From Moritella sp. Urea-trap-13 (GTDB lineage: Bacteria > Pseudomonadota > Gammaproteobacteria > Enterobacterales > Moritellaceae): DNA of 64,000 nucleotides. The stretch lies in NCBI RefSeq assembly GCF_002836355.1, contig NZ_PJCA01000001.1, positions 434,001 to 498,000 of the forward strand, in the 5' to 3' direction. A program made the translations under genes and the position numbers. Of the stretch, positions 16,369-24,868 are shown piece after piece. Position 1 is the first letter of the stretch. The number at the start of each line of letters is the position of its first letter. A model generated the notes under the pieces. The model had not been told where the DNA came from and made no database searches. It worked only from the letters and a program-made list of their open reading frames with translations.

Positions 16369-17793
16369 TTACCCCGCCAAAATACCTTGCGCTATATCAG
16401 CTAATACCTTGATACTGCCCTGCATATCTATTTTAGGGTCGCAAGCACAATTAATCCGAATACAGTGGTCAAACTTATTCGTAGCACTGCTTAACTGCCC
16501 CGGAATAATGCCAATGCCCATCTCAATAGCTTTAAGATGCAGTTGATGACCATCAATACCTTGGGGTAATACCACCCACAAAATACAGCCACCTTGCGGA
16601 TTAGAGACTTGCGTACCCTCGGGAAAGTGTTGGCGAATTAACGACTGGATCTGATACACCTGTTTGGCGATCTTAGCCGTTAATTGCCGAAGATGACGCT
16701 CATACTTCCCACTATTATAAAACTGCGCCACGACAATCTGCGAAAATTGTGGCGCGCTAATATTAGTGAACGTCTTAAAATAAGACACTTCTTTGTAATA
16801 CGCCCCCGGCGCGATCCAGCCGACACGTAACCCCGAGGCTATAGTTTTTGATACCGACGAGCAATACAGCACCATGCCTTTTTTATCGAATGCCTTACAG
16901 GGTTTCAAACGTGAGCCATCAAAGGATAAATCCCCTAACAAGTCATCTTCAATTAATGGAATATCTTTATTTGATAACAGCTCCACCAGCTGTTTACGAT
17001 TCGTTTCAGGCATACACGAACCCAGTGGATTACTGTAACTCGGCACCACTAATACCGCCGATATTTGCCACTGTTCTAACGCTAACTCTAACGCTTCAAG
17101 GCTCATGCCGGTAACCGGATGACAAGGTATCTCCAGCGCTTTATAACCTAACGATTCAATTAACTGCAGCGAACCAACAAAACCCGGTGACTCTAAAGCA
17201 ATGGTTGCGCCCGGTTTAGCAACGGCACGCAAGCACACCGACAAGGCCTCTAAACAGCCATTGGTGACAATGATATCGTCTGACGATACCTGACAACCGG
17301 ATTCATTCATGCGCTTGGCCAATACATCACGCAATACCGCATTACCAGCCGAAAACTGTACTTCAACAATATCCGCCATGTGATGCTTAATCACTTGGTT
17401 AGCGATTTTTTGTAATGCTGGCGTTGGCATAAAATCACTCGACGGATATGACGTGCCCATGTTAATCACATCAGGCTCACCACATTGATGAAATATCTGA
17501 CTGGCGAGTTCATGGATCTTCACCGACTTGGGTTTCATGGTAATGCTAGGCAGTTCAATCGCAACATCAGTTCGGTTATTAAAACACACGTAATAACCCG
17601 ATTTTGGCCTAGCTTCAATAAGTCCAACAATCTCAAGTTCTTCAAGCGCCCTTTGTATCGTGGCGATGCTCATTTGTCGCTTTACCGACAAGGCTCTAAG
17701 CGACGGTAACTTATCACCCGGTAAATATACGCCCTGATTAATCAGATCGCGTAGGTCGTCGGCTATTTGCTGATATAACAATACTTTAGTCAT
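16369..17793 (-). CDS. MocR-type transcription factor (GntR HTH fused to PLP aminotransferase fold)
   Basis: This 474-aa protein has a GntR winged helix (residues 1-70; LPSLRALSVKRQMSIATIQRALEEL) and a class I aminotransferase domain (about 100-474). The PLP site is intact: YSNPLGS, IEDD, and the Lys-containing SSVSKTIASGLRVGW. MocR proteins sense amino acids or PLP derivatives through the aminotransferase-like domain and act as regulators. It is divergent from phhA, and the shared intergenic region carries repeated ACCAGTACAGT sites, so it probably controls phenylalanine hydroxylation. This target is inference. The length is normal. Confidence 0.9.
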   Translation of the reverse strand: MTKVLLYQQIADDLRDLINQGVYLPGDKLPSLRALSVKRQMSIATIQRALEELEIVGLIEARPKSGYYVCFNNRTDVAIELPSITMKPKSVKIHELASQIFHQCGEPDVINMGTSYPSSDFMPTPALQKIANQVIKHHMADIVEVQFSAGNAVLRDVLAKRMNESGCQVSSDDIIVTNGCLEALSVCLRAVAKPGATIALESPGFVGSLQLIESLGYKALEIPCHPVTGMSLEALELALEQWQISAVLVVPSYSNPLGSCMPETNRKQLVELLSNKDIPLIEDDLLGDLSFDGSRLKPCKAFDKKGMVLYCSSVSKTIASGLRVGWIAPGAYYKEVSYFKTFTNISAPQFSQIVVAQFYNSGKYERHLRQLTAKIAKQVYQIQSLIRQHFPEGTQVSNPQGGCILWVVLPQGIDGHQLHLKAIEMGIGIIPGQLSSATNKFDHCIRINCACDPKIDMQGSIKVLADIAQGILAG

Positions 17794-17871
17794 TGGTGTT
17801 AGCTACTTTTATCATTATTTTTAATAAATCAATCATCGATAAATAACCGGCAAGTAATATGCGTGTAATAG

Positions 17872-17962
17872 ACCAGTACAGTTTATAAAATTACTCACCA
17901 GTACAGTGACAGATTAACATAACTGTACTGGTTTATTTATCATTTTATTGAATCTGTACTGC
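17872..17962. promoter_or_regulatory. Repeated operator-like sites between the MocR gene and phhA
   Basis: The 11-mer ACCAGTACAGT occurs directly at 17872-17882 and 17897-17907, and its exact reverse complement ACTGTACTGGT is at 17922-17932. A fourth partial site with the core CTGTACTG lies at 17954-17961. The centres are about 25 bp apart. Two direct plus one inverted site is a layout described for other MocR regulators such as GabR. They lie 57-228 bp from the start codons on both sides, fitting shared control of the MocR gene and phhA. Confidence 0.75.
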
Positions 17963-18019
17963 ATATTTAATTAAGGTTAAGCTAATATCAATTGAACAAC
18001 ACAGCACTAGGAAGTAATT

Positions 18020-18856
18020 ATGAACTCATCTTTAGCTATTAAACCTAATTTGGCCATAGCAGCGAAAACAAAATATGTTTCACGCCAACCAGATCACAAC
18101 GGGTTCATCAATTATAGCGATGAGGAACACAGTACTTGGGCAACTTTATATAACCGCCAAACCGAGATTATTAAAAACCGTGCCTGTGATGAATTTATTG
18201 CGGGTATTGAACTACTGCAAATGGGTGCTGAGCGCATTCCACAATTACCGGATATCAATCGTAAGTTAAAAAAATTAACCGGCTGGCAAGTTGAGAACGT
18301 GCCCGCTTTGATTGGCTTTGAACGCTTTTTTGAATTATTAGCGAATAAACGTTTTCCTGCGGCCACTTTCATTCGTACCAAAGCAGACATAGACTACATT
18401 CAAGAACCTGATATTTTTCATGAATTGTTTGGTCACTGCCCGCTACTAACCAATCAAGCTTATGCTGATTTTTCTCAGCATTACGGTGAGCTAGGGTTAA
18501 AAGCCGACAAAGCCGACCGCCCTATGCTGGCACGTTTATACTGGTTTACCATTGAGTTTGGTTTAATGCAGAGTCAGCAAGGATTGAAGATATTTGGTGG
18601 TGGTATTTTGTCGTCGAAACAAGAAACTTGTTACAGCTTAGAAAGCGATATTCCCAATCGCCAACCACTGCAAGTGATCGAGGCATTTCGTACTCATTAC
18701 CGTATTGATGAACTGCAAAAGAATTACTTTGTGATTGATCAGCTAGCAGACTTACAGCAACTCATTAAGCTCGATTTAATTACCTTGATCAAAGAAGCTA
18801 AAATATTAGGCATGAAACCGTCGGCTTACGCGCCGAAAGAAGATGCGGCTTGCTAA
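18020..18856 (+). CDS. phhA: Phenylalanine-4-hydroxylase PhhA
   Basis: This 278-aa non-heme iron enzyme hydroxylates phenylalanine to tyrosine using tetrahydrobiopterin (or a related pterin) and oxygen. The iron-binding His134 and His139 are in HELFGHCP and Glu179 in YWFTIEFGLM. AGGAAG six bases upstream supports the start. It is followed 65 bases later by phhB, which recycles the pterin cofactor, and divergently faces a MocR-type regulator. The first 20 residues vary between homologues. No other tyrosine-degradation genes are present. Confidence 0.95.
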   Translation: MNSSLAIKPNLAIAAKTKYVSRQPDHNGFINYSDEEHSTWATLYNRQTEIIKNRACDEFIAGIELLQMGAERIPQLPDINRKLKKLTGWQVENVPALIGFERFFELLANKRFPAATFIRTKADIDYIQEPDIFHELFGHCPLLTNQAYADFSQHYGELGLKADKADRPMLARLYWFTIEFGLMQSQQGLKIFGGGILSSKQETCYSLESDIPNRQPLQVIEAFRTHYRIDELQKNYFVIDQLADLQQLIKLDLITLIKEAKILGMKPSAYAPKEDAAC

Positions 18857-18921
18857 AATCAGAATAGACCGAATAAAAACTAATTAAAACCTAATTTAAA
18901 AACATAAGACGAGAGCAAATC

Positions 18922-19263
18922 ATGACTGAATTAAACCAACAAAATTGCCAAGCATGTCGCGCCGATGCACCACAAGTCAGCGATGCAGAGTTAGCTGTAT
19001 TAGTAAATCAGATCCCTAATTGGGTGGTAGTAGTACGTGACAACATCATGCAATTAGAGCGTGAATTTAAGTTTAAAAACTTCAAACAAGCTATCGCCTT
19101 TACTAATCAAGTAGCAGAAATGGCAGAAATGGAAGGCCATCACCCGGCTTTATTAACTGAATGGGGCAAAGTGACGATCACTTGGTGGTCGCACAGTATT
19201 AAAGGCTTACATAAGAATGATTTTGTCTGCGCAGCAAAGACAGATGCATTACTGGCTGAATAA
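18922..19263 (+). CDS. phhB: Pterin-4a-carbinolamine dehydratase PhhB
   Basis: This 113-aa protein dehydrates the 4a-hydroxytetrahydropterin released by phenylalanine hydroxylase. The conserved active-site block F-x-F-x2-F (FKFKNF), EMEGHHPA and the W-x-V/K-x-I/T strand with [14 protein letters not shown] are all visible. It is cotranscribed with phhA and ends in a strong hairpin. The family length of 100-118 aa fits. Confidence 0.95.
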   Translation: MTELNQQNCQACRADAPQVSDAELAVLVNQIPNWVVVVRDNIMQLEREFKFKNFKQAIAFTNQVAEMAEMEGHHPALLTEWGKVTITWWSHSIKGLHKNDFVCAAKTDALLAE

Positions 19264-19272
19264 ATACACAAA

Positions 19273-19312
19273 CAGCCCGTGACCTAAAGTAACAATTTAG
19301 ATTCACGGGCTG
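19273..19312. terminator. Strong bidirectional hairpin after phhB
   Basis: CAGCCCGTGA (19273-19282) pairs with TCACGGGCTG (19303-19312), with an inner CTAAA/TTTAG extending the stem. There is no long T tract, so it may terminate imperfectly, but it separates the convergent phhB and perM units. Confidence 0.6.
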
Positions 19313-19368
19313 CTTATAGCTTGGCTATTCTTGTTTAGACTGTTCTGTTCTTGTCTAGTCTAGTCTAA

Positions 19369-20436
19369 TTAAATTTCAGCTGGTATATCACCGCGTTTCG
19401 GCCAAGCATTAAATACCGCTTTCACCAAGGTTGCTAATGGAATAGCGAAGAACACACCCCAGAATCCCCACAGACCACCAAACACTAATACCGACATGAT
19501 GATCGCCACAGGATGCAGGTTCACCGCTTCCGAGAACAACAGCGGTACTAACAAGTTGCCATCCAGTGCTTGCACAATACCGTACGCTATCATCATATAA
19601 GTGAACTCAGGCGTTAGACCCCACTGAAACAAGCCCACTAACATCACAGGTACAGTCACCGCTGCAGCGCCAATATAAGGAATTAATACCGAGAAACCCA
19701 CCAATACTGCAAGCAGTGCAGCATACTGTAAATCAGTAAAGAAAAACACCAACCAAGTACAAAAACCAACGATGATAATTTCAAATACTTTGCCGCGAAT
19801 ATAATTGGCAATTTGGCCGTTCATTTCGGTCCACACTTCCATCGCCAGACGACGATTCTGCGGCAAGATACTCACCAAGGCAGTTACCAAAATACGCTTG
19901 TCTTTGAGCATGAAGAACACTAACAAAGGCACTAAAATTGAATAAATTAGGATCGCAGCCAAATCAAATAAAGAGGCAAACGAAGCACTTACTATCATTT
20001 CACCTGAACTCACGACGTGGTCCTGAACCGCTATCGATGCCGTTTTAATCAAGTCTGCATTAAAAAGATCCGGATTTTCTTGTGGTAACATCAATAAGAA
20101 TTCTTGACCTTGCTTAAGCATAGTTGGCATTGCTTTAACCAGCGTTACCCCCTGATGCCATACCGTTGGCACTAAGCCTAACGTCAGCATCACCATCATG
20201 GTGACAAACAGCAGTAAAATGATCACTGTCGCCCAGGTCCTTGATATCCCCAAACGCATTAACTGCAATAATGGCCAATCCAATAAATAAGCTAAAACCA
20301 CAGCCACTAAGAAGGGGGTAATTAAACTACCAGCGAAATAAATAACCGAAAAGCCAAATACTAAGAGTAAGAATAAAGTGACTGCATGTGGGTCAGAAAA
20401 GCGTTCCTGATACCAACGAGATACAACAGAGATCAT
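19369..20436 (-). CDS. perM: PerM family (AI-2E transporter superfamily) membrane protein
   Basis: This 355-aa polytopic protein is close in its opening (SRWYQERFSDP...VVLAYLLDWP) to E. coli PerM. It has about seven to eight membrane segments and the family signature around VFFLL..YIRGK (IANYIRGKVFEIIIV) and FWGVFFAIPLATL. The superfamily includes possible exporters of AI-2 and other small molecules, but the substrate of PerM is unknown. It follows a TusA-like gene by 32 bases on the same strand, a pairing also seen in Vibrio genomes. Confidence 0.9.
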   Translation of the reverse strand: MISVVSRWYQERFSDPHAVTLFLLLVFGFSVIYFAGSLITPFLVAVVLAYLLDWPLLQLMRLGISRTWATVIILLLFVTMMVMLTLGLVPTVWHQGVTLVKAMPTMLKQGQEFLLMLPQENPDLFNADLIKTASIAVQDHVVSSGEMIVSASFASLFDLAAILIYSILVPLLVFFMLKDKRILVTALVSILPQNRRLAMEVWTEMNGQIANYIRGKVFEIIIVGFCTWLVFFFTDLQYAALLAVLVGFSVLIPYIGAAAVTVPVMLVGLFQWGLTPEFTYMMIAYGIVQALDGNLLVPLLFSEAVNLHPVAIIMSVLVFGGLWGFWGVFFAIPLATLVKAVFNAWPKRGDIPAEI

Positions 20437-20468
20437 AAATTGTGATTGCCTTAAAATTGTATTTATTA

Positions 20469-20720
20469 TTAAGTACTGAGCTGTGTCAGCGATAAGTGTG
20501 GGGTTAGTTTGGTCACCTTAATACGTAACATTAATGGCGAATTATCTAACTCAACAACTGTTTGACCAAGACTGGTTAAAAATTTAGGTATATCTTGACG
20601 AGAACCTGAATCGGTCAGTAATACGATAATTTCAGTGCCTAGCTCAGCTTGCTTTAACCAGAGTTTTATTTTAATCAGTGGTAAAGGACAAGTGTAGGCG
20701 CTTAGGTCTAATTGCTGCAT
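20469..20720 (-). CDS. TusA-like sulfur carrier protein
   Basis: This 83-aa protein has the SirA/TusA fold with the signature CPLPLIK (Cys12), the residue that carries persulfide in this family. TusA itself relays sulfur for tRNA 2-thiouridine; this paralogue, located before perM rather than alone, is a family member of uncertain partner. The aggregation of hydrophobic strands near the C-terminus is normal. It starts the two-gene unit with perM; an AGG eight bases upstream of the ATG supports the start. Confidence 0.8.
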   Translation of the reverse strand: MQQLDLSAYTCPLPLIKIKLWLKQAELGTEIIVLLTDSGSRQDIPKFLTSLGQTVVELDNSPLMLRIKVTKLTPHLSLTQLST

Positions 20721-20892
20721 TGTATTTACCTGCTTTTTAAAGCTAAAAAATGTAGCTAAAGATTAAGCTTATAGGCCAAGTAAAATGCCCGACGAGAAAT
20801 TTCGAGCCATTATCAACTGTTTTCAATTGATACACAACAAGCTTACGGTTTGAATATGAAGTAGATACTGCAAGGAGGAAATCAAGGGCAGA

Positions 20893-21006
20893 ATGAGTAA
20901 TACAATTGCATATAGAATAACGGTTAACCCAAAGATTAACCGTTATTTTTCGCTATTTAATAAAAGTGGATTGAATCTTTTAGAAGCTGTAACCGATGCT
21001 AGGTGA
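20893..21006 (+). CDS. Possible 37-residue small protein
   Basis: An ATG at 20893 opens a 37-codon frame (MSNTIAYRITVNPKINRYF onward) ending TGA at 21006. AAGGAGG lies about 16 bases upstream and a nearer AAGGG about 7 bases upstream. A hairpin with a T tract (20917-20950) lies inside the frame, which argues against it being simply coding. It could equally be a small RNA or leader for the following gene. I could not recognise the peptide. Confidence 0.2.
   Translation: MSNTIAYRITVNPKINRYFSLFNKSGLNLLEAVTDAR
20917..20950 (+). terminator. Free-standing terminator-like hairpin
   Basis: ATAACGGTTAA (20917-20927) pairs perfectly with TTAACCGTTAT (20936-20946) and is followed by TTTT. No annotated + strand gene ends just before it, so it may end an unannotated small RNA arising from the 20720-20916 interval or act as an attenuator for the DUF423 gene. 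Confidence 0.55.
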
Positions 21007-21136
21007 AATATGACAAAGATGTGTGATTAACATGAACAAAAAATGTAAGATAAATGACAGCCTTATTACATTTTTTAAAATAACTATGACGCATAACAAC
21101 AAGCTAAGTCTTTCGACTTATGAAGGTAACCAGACA

Positions 21137-21562
21137 ATGCAGAACAGCAATATCAATAACACCAGCACCAGCACCAGCACCAGCACCAAGATTAAATTTT
21201 TTCTAATAACCTGTGCAATGTTAATGTTTAGCAATATTCTCATCGGGACATTGGGGGCGCATTTATGGCATTCACAGCTGGTACTGAATAACGGCGTGGC
21301 TAACTTTGCCACCGCGCGAGACTATTTATTTATTCATACCTTGAGCATTTTATTTTTGGCGCTGTTAGATAATAAATTTCCAGAAGGACGTTTTAATTGG
21401 GTTGCCGGATTACAATTAGCCAGCATTATGTTGTTTAGTGGCAGTTTGATTTTATATGCATTAACGGGCGAGAAGTGGTTAAGTAACATCACCCCATCGG
21501 GTGGCAGTGGTTTGATGTTATCTTGGCTATTACTAGTTTGGCGAGCGTGTAAGATTAAATAA
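21137..21562 (+). CDS. DUF423 family (YgdD-like) membrane protein
   Basis: The ATG at 21137 (AAGG ten bases upstream) gives 141 aa. The upstream-extended frame adds 38 unconserved residues. After a Ser/Thr repeat encoded by ACCAGC hexamers (21161-21188) come four membrane helices with the family signature: LGAHLWH, F-x-TA-x-DY, LFSGSLILYALT and ITPSGGSGLMLSWLLL. DUF423 proteins are small inner-membrane proteins of unknown function. It lies alone, ending at a bidirectional terminator shared with the RND operon. Confidence 0.82.
   Translation: MQNSNINNTSTSTSTSTKIKFFLITCAMLMFSNILIGTLGAHLWHSQLVLNNGVANFATARDYLFIHTLSILFLALLDNKFPEGRFNWVAGLQLASIMLFSGSLILYALTGEKWLSNITPSGGSGLMLSWLLLVWRACKIK
21160..21188 (+). 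repeat. Hexanucleotide tandem repeat within the DUF423 gene
   Basis: The unit ACCAGC is repeated at least four times with a partial fifth copy. It encodes alternating Thr-Ser. A hexamer gain or loss would change the length by two residues but keep the frame. Confidence 0.85.
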
Positions 21563-21588
21563 TTGTTATCATCAATATGAATTAAGAC

Positions 21589-21624
21589 AAAAAAACAGGT
21601 ACTAAATTAGCACCTGTTTTTTAT
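21589..21624. terminator. Bidirectional terminator between DUF423 gene and RND permease
   Basis: AAAAAACAGGT (21590-21600) pairs with ACCTGTTTTTT (21612-21622). The A and T tracts on both sides let it end both convergent transcripts. Confidence 0.8.
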
Positions 21625-21637
21625 TTTAGCGTCGTAA

Positions 21638-24600
21638 TTACGAATCTAACCGGCTCACAGTCAATGTCGCAGAGTCTTGCTTTTCTGAAGAATAAGCAAC
21701 ATGCTGATCATCATCAAAACTGACATCGTCATTAACTGTCACGTCAGTCACATCAACAGCAGATTCGTTTTTATGCAAACGTCGACTTAAGCGGTCACCC
21801 AATACCAACATACAGGGTGTTAATACTAACGTCAGTACCGTCGCAAAGGTTAACCCTCCCGCAACCGCAGTGGCCAATTGTGACCACCATTGTGTTGATG
21901 GCGCGCCAAAGGTGGTACTGCGATTAACAATATCGACATTCATCTGCAGTACCATCGGCATCAAACCCAAGATTGTGGTGATAGTCGTTAACATTACTGG
22001 ACGTAAACGCTGCGCGCCAGTACGTAATACCGCGTCAACGGCAGTCAGACCTTCGCGCTTGAGTACATTGTAAGTATCGATTAACACGATATTATTATTC
22101 ACCACAATGCCAGCTAACGAGATCACCCCGATCCCAGACATAACGATACCAAACGGCTCTTGCACTATCATCAAGCCGAGAAATACCCCCACAGTAGAAA
22201 AGATCACTGCGGTTAAAATCAAGAACGCTTGATAGAAAGAATTAAACTGGGTGACCAAGATAATTGCCATCACCGCTAAAGCAATTAACAGCGCATTTTT
22301 AAGGAACTCAGCTGATTCTTGTTGGTTTTCGTTTTGACCTCGTAAGCGAATTGCCACGCGTGGGTCGAGATCAAGCGCCTGCATCAAGCCCATTAACTTC
22401 GGCAGTTGCTCATTTAAGTTATAACCCGGCAATAAATTCGCTTCAATCTTCAGTGCTTGGCGACCATCCACTTTACGCACCGCGTCTTTTTTCTGCTCTG
22501 GCGTTAAGGTTGAGAACACACTTAATGGTACTTGCCCTGCCGCTGTTTTCAAACGTAGGTCTTCTAATCGGTCGATGTGACGGTATTGCTCAGAGAAACG
22601 CACGCGAATATCCATCTCGTCATCAACATCATCGGCGCGATAACCGCCAAGACGTAAACCAGTTGTCACAAATTGGACGTTGTTACCCACTAACAAAGCA
22701 TCGGCACCGTAACGGGCTGCAACAGCGCGATCGACTTTAATCTGCCATTCGATACCTGGTTTGGCGCTATTATCACTGACATTGGTAAAGATACCCTGCG
22801 TCGCCACAAAGTCTTTAATTTTCGCCAATGTTGGTTCTAATAACTCCGGATAACGTGAGCTTAACTCCAGCTGTAAGTCTTTACCTTGCGGCGGACCACT
22901 TTCATCTTTACGGGCTTCAATTTCGATACCCGCTAAGCTCGCCGTTTTCACCACAATATCAGCGATGATCTCATCGGCTTTACGGCGCAGTTGCCAATCA
23001 ACTAAGTTAACGCGTAACGAACCTATCTGTTCGCCGTTTTGATCACTTTTACCTGTGCGTGCATAAAGTGTTTCAATCTCAGGCATACCCAGCAATTTAG
23101 CTTCGACTTGCTGCATTAACACGTCTTGCTCATAGATAGATAAATCACCTTGCGAGCGCACGATAATATTAAATCCCGGCGGTTCTACATTGGGAAAAAA
23201 CTCCGAACCTTGACCATAAACGCCATAGGCTTTAATCACCAAAATAGAAAACAGTACTGCGCCACCTAAACACCACCAAGGTTTTTTAATCGCGCTATTC
23301 AGCACTTTAATATACCAGCCAGTCATGCCCGGCATCTGGGTCACATCGCCTGTTTCAGAAATTTCAGTTTGTTTCTGCTCTAATACTGACAGCTTGCGGC
23401 GACGACCAAAAATACCACCCAGTGTCGGTACAAAGATCAGCGCCATCACTAACGACGCACTTAATGTGGTGATCAGGGTTAACGGCAAGAACTTCATGAA
23501 CTCGCCCATCATCCCCGGCCAGAACAATAACGGCGCAAATGCCGCTAATGTAGTGGCTGTCGAGGCTATAATCGGCCAAGCCATGCGTTTCGCCGCAAGG
23601 CCATAAGCTTCTTTATTACTGCGGCCTTCATTCATTTCACGGTCAGCAAATTCGGTCACTACAATCGCGCCATCCACCAGCATACCTACCGCCATGATCA
23701 AGGCGAATAACACCACGGTATTAATGGTATAACCCCACATGGCCAGCATCAAAATACCCGCCAAAAATGACCCTGGAATAGCAATACCAACGAGGAAGGC
23801 ACTACGTGCACCCAAGCTCGCGATAATAACAATAACAACCAATATGACCGCTGACAGTACGTTGTTTTGCAAATCCCCGAGCATGTCTTTTACGTCTTCA
23901 GAACTGTCGGCGGTGAAATCAACTTTGATCACCCCCTGCCAATACGCACTTTCTTGATTGACTAAGGCTTTGACCTTATCAACCGTCTCAATGATGTTTT
24001 CACCCGGTCGCTTCTTCACTTCCAGTGATACCGCAGCTTGACCATCAATACGGGCAAACGATACAGGGTCCTTGTATGAGCGACGTACTTCAGCGACATC
24101 ACCAAAGGTGATAACACGCGTACCATCGACTTTAACGGGTAAATCGAGTACGTCTTTTAACGAGTCAAATACCGAGGGTACTTTAACCGGAAAACGGCCT
24201 TGACCACTGTCTAATGTACCCGCTGCCACCAGCAAGTTATTACGCGAGATAAGGTTATAAATATCGTTTTGATCTAGGTTGTAGCTTTCCATTAATAACG
24301 GGTCGACTAAGATCTCAATCATGTCTTCGCGATCGCCACCGACACTGACTTCCAGTACTTCGGTGAGCGCTTCAATTTTTTGTTTTAAGTCCCGTGACAC
24401 ACTAATCAAGGCACGCTCTGCTACGTCACCCGACAAGATCACTGTCAGCGCGGGTTTCTGCGTCGCCATGCTGATCTCTTTGACCACAGGCTCTTCAGAA
24501 TCATCCGGTAATTGCGCTTTGGCTAAACTGACTTTTTCACGCACGCTGGCTAAGGCTATATTACTGTCAATACCAGCATGGAATTCCAGCTTAATAGACG

Positions 24601-24868
24601 CATGGCCTTCACTGGCTGTGGAGGTCATTTCTTTGAGACCATCAATACCACGGAGTTCTTGTTCTAACGGTCGCAATAATGCCCGCTCACCATCTTCAGG
24701 GGAAATACCATGGTGATTAACTGACACGTAAATAAACGGGATCGGCACATCCGGTTCCGCTTCTTTGGGAATATTAAGATAAGTAACACTACCAGAAATT
24801 AAAATAAGCAGCAGTAACATGATAACGGTGCGGCTATGATTTAACGCAGCAGTAATAATACCGTTCAT
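21638..24868 (-). CDS. RND-family efflux permease (HAE1/AcrB-like inner-membrane pump)
   Basis: This 1076-aa pump has the two-fold repeat of RND proteins: a membrane helix at the start (TVIMLLLLILISG), a large periplasmic domain, a bundle of membrane helices with the proton-relay Asp in GMLVDGAIVV, and a second half repeating this. It would export drugs or metabolites from the inner leaflet and periplasm using the proton gradient. The ATG overlaps the stop of the upstream adaptor gene by one base, showing translational coupling. No TolC-like outer channel or TetR repressor lies beside it, so it presumably borrows a distant TolC. The C-terminal tail is acidic and longer than AcrB's. Confidence 0.93.
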   Translation of the reverse strand: MNGIITAALNHSRTVIMLLLLILISGSVTYLNIPKEAEPDVPIPFIYVSVNHHGISPEDGERALLRPLEQELRGIDGLKEMTSTASEGHASIKLEFHAGIDSNIALASVREKVSLAKAQLPDDSEEPVVKEISMATQKPALTVILSGDVAERALISVSRDLKQKIEALTEVLEVSVGGDREDMIEILVDPLLMESYNLDQNDIYNLISRNNLLVAAGTLDSGQGRFPVKVPSVFDSLKDVLDLPVKVDGTRVITFGDVAEVRRSYKDPVSFARIDGQAAVSLEVKKRPGENIIETVDKVKALVNQESAYWQGVIKVDFTADSSEDVKDMLGDLQNNVLSAVILVVIVIIASLGARSAFLVGIAIPGSFLAGILMLAMWGYTINTVVLFALIMAVGMLVDGAIVVTEFADREMNEGRSNKEAYGLAAKRMAWPIIASTATTLAAFAPLLFWPGMMGEFMKFLPLTLITTLSASLVMALIFVPTLGGIFGRRRKLSVLEQKQTEISETGDVTQMPGMTGWYIKVLNSAIKKPWWCLGGAVLFSILVIKAYGVYGQGSEFFPNVEPPGFNIIVRSQGDLSIYEQDVLMQQVEAKLLGMPEIETLYARTGKSDQNGEQIGSLRVNLVDWQLRRKADEIIADIVVKTASLAGIEIEARKDESGPPQGKDLQLELSSRYPELLEPTLAKIKDFVATQGIFTNVSDNSAKPGIEWQIKVDRAVAARYGADALLVGNNVQFVTTGLRLGGYRADDVDDEMDIRVRFSEQYRHIDRLEDLRLKTAAGQVPLSVFSTLTPEQKKDAVRKVDGRQALKIEANLLPGYNLNEQLPKLMGLMQALDLDPRVAIRLRGQNENQQESAEFLKNALLIALAVMAIILVTQFNSFYQAFLILTAVIFSTVGVFLGLMIVQEPFGIVMSGIGVISLAGIVVNNNIVLIDTYNVLKREGLTAVDAVLRTGAQRLRPVMLTTITTILGLMPMVLQMNVDIVNRSTTFGAPSTQWWSQLATAVAGGLTFATVLTLVLTPCMLVLGDRLSRRLHKNESAVDVTDVTVNDDVSFDDDQHVAYSSEKQDSATLTVSRLDS

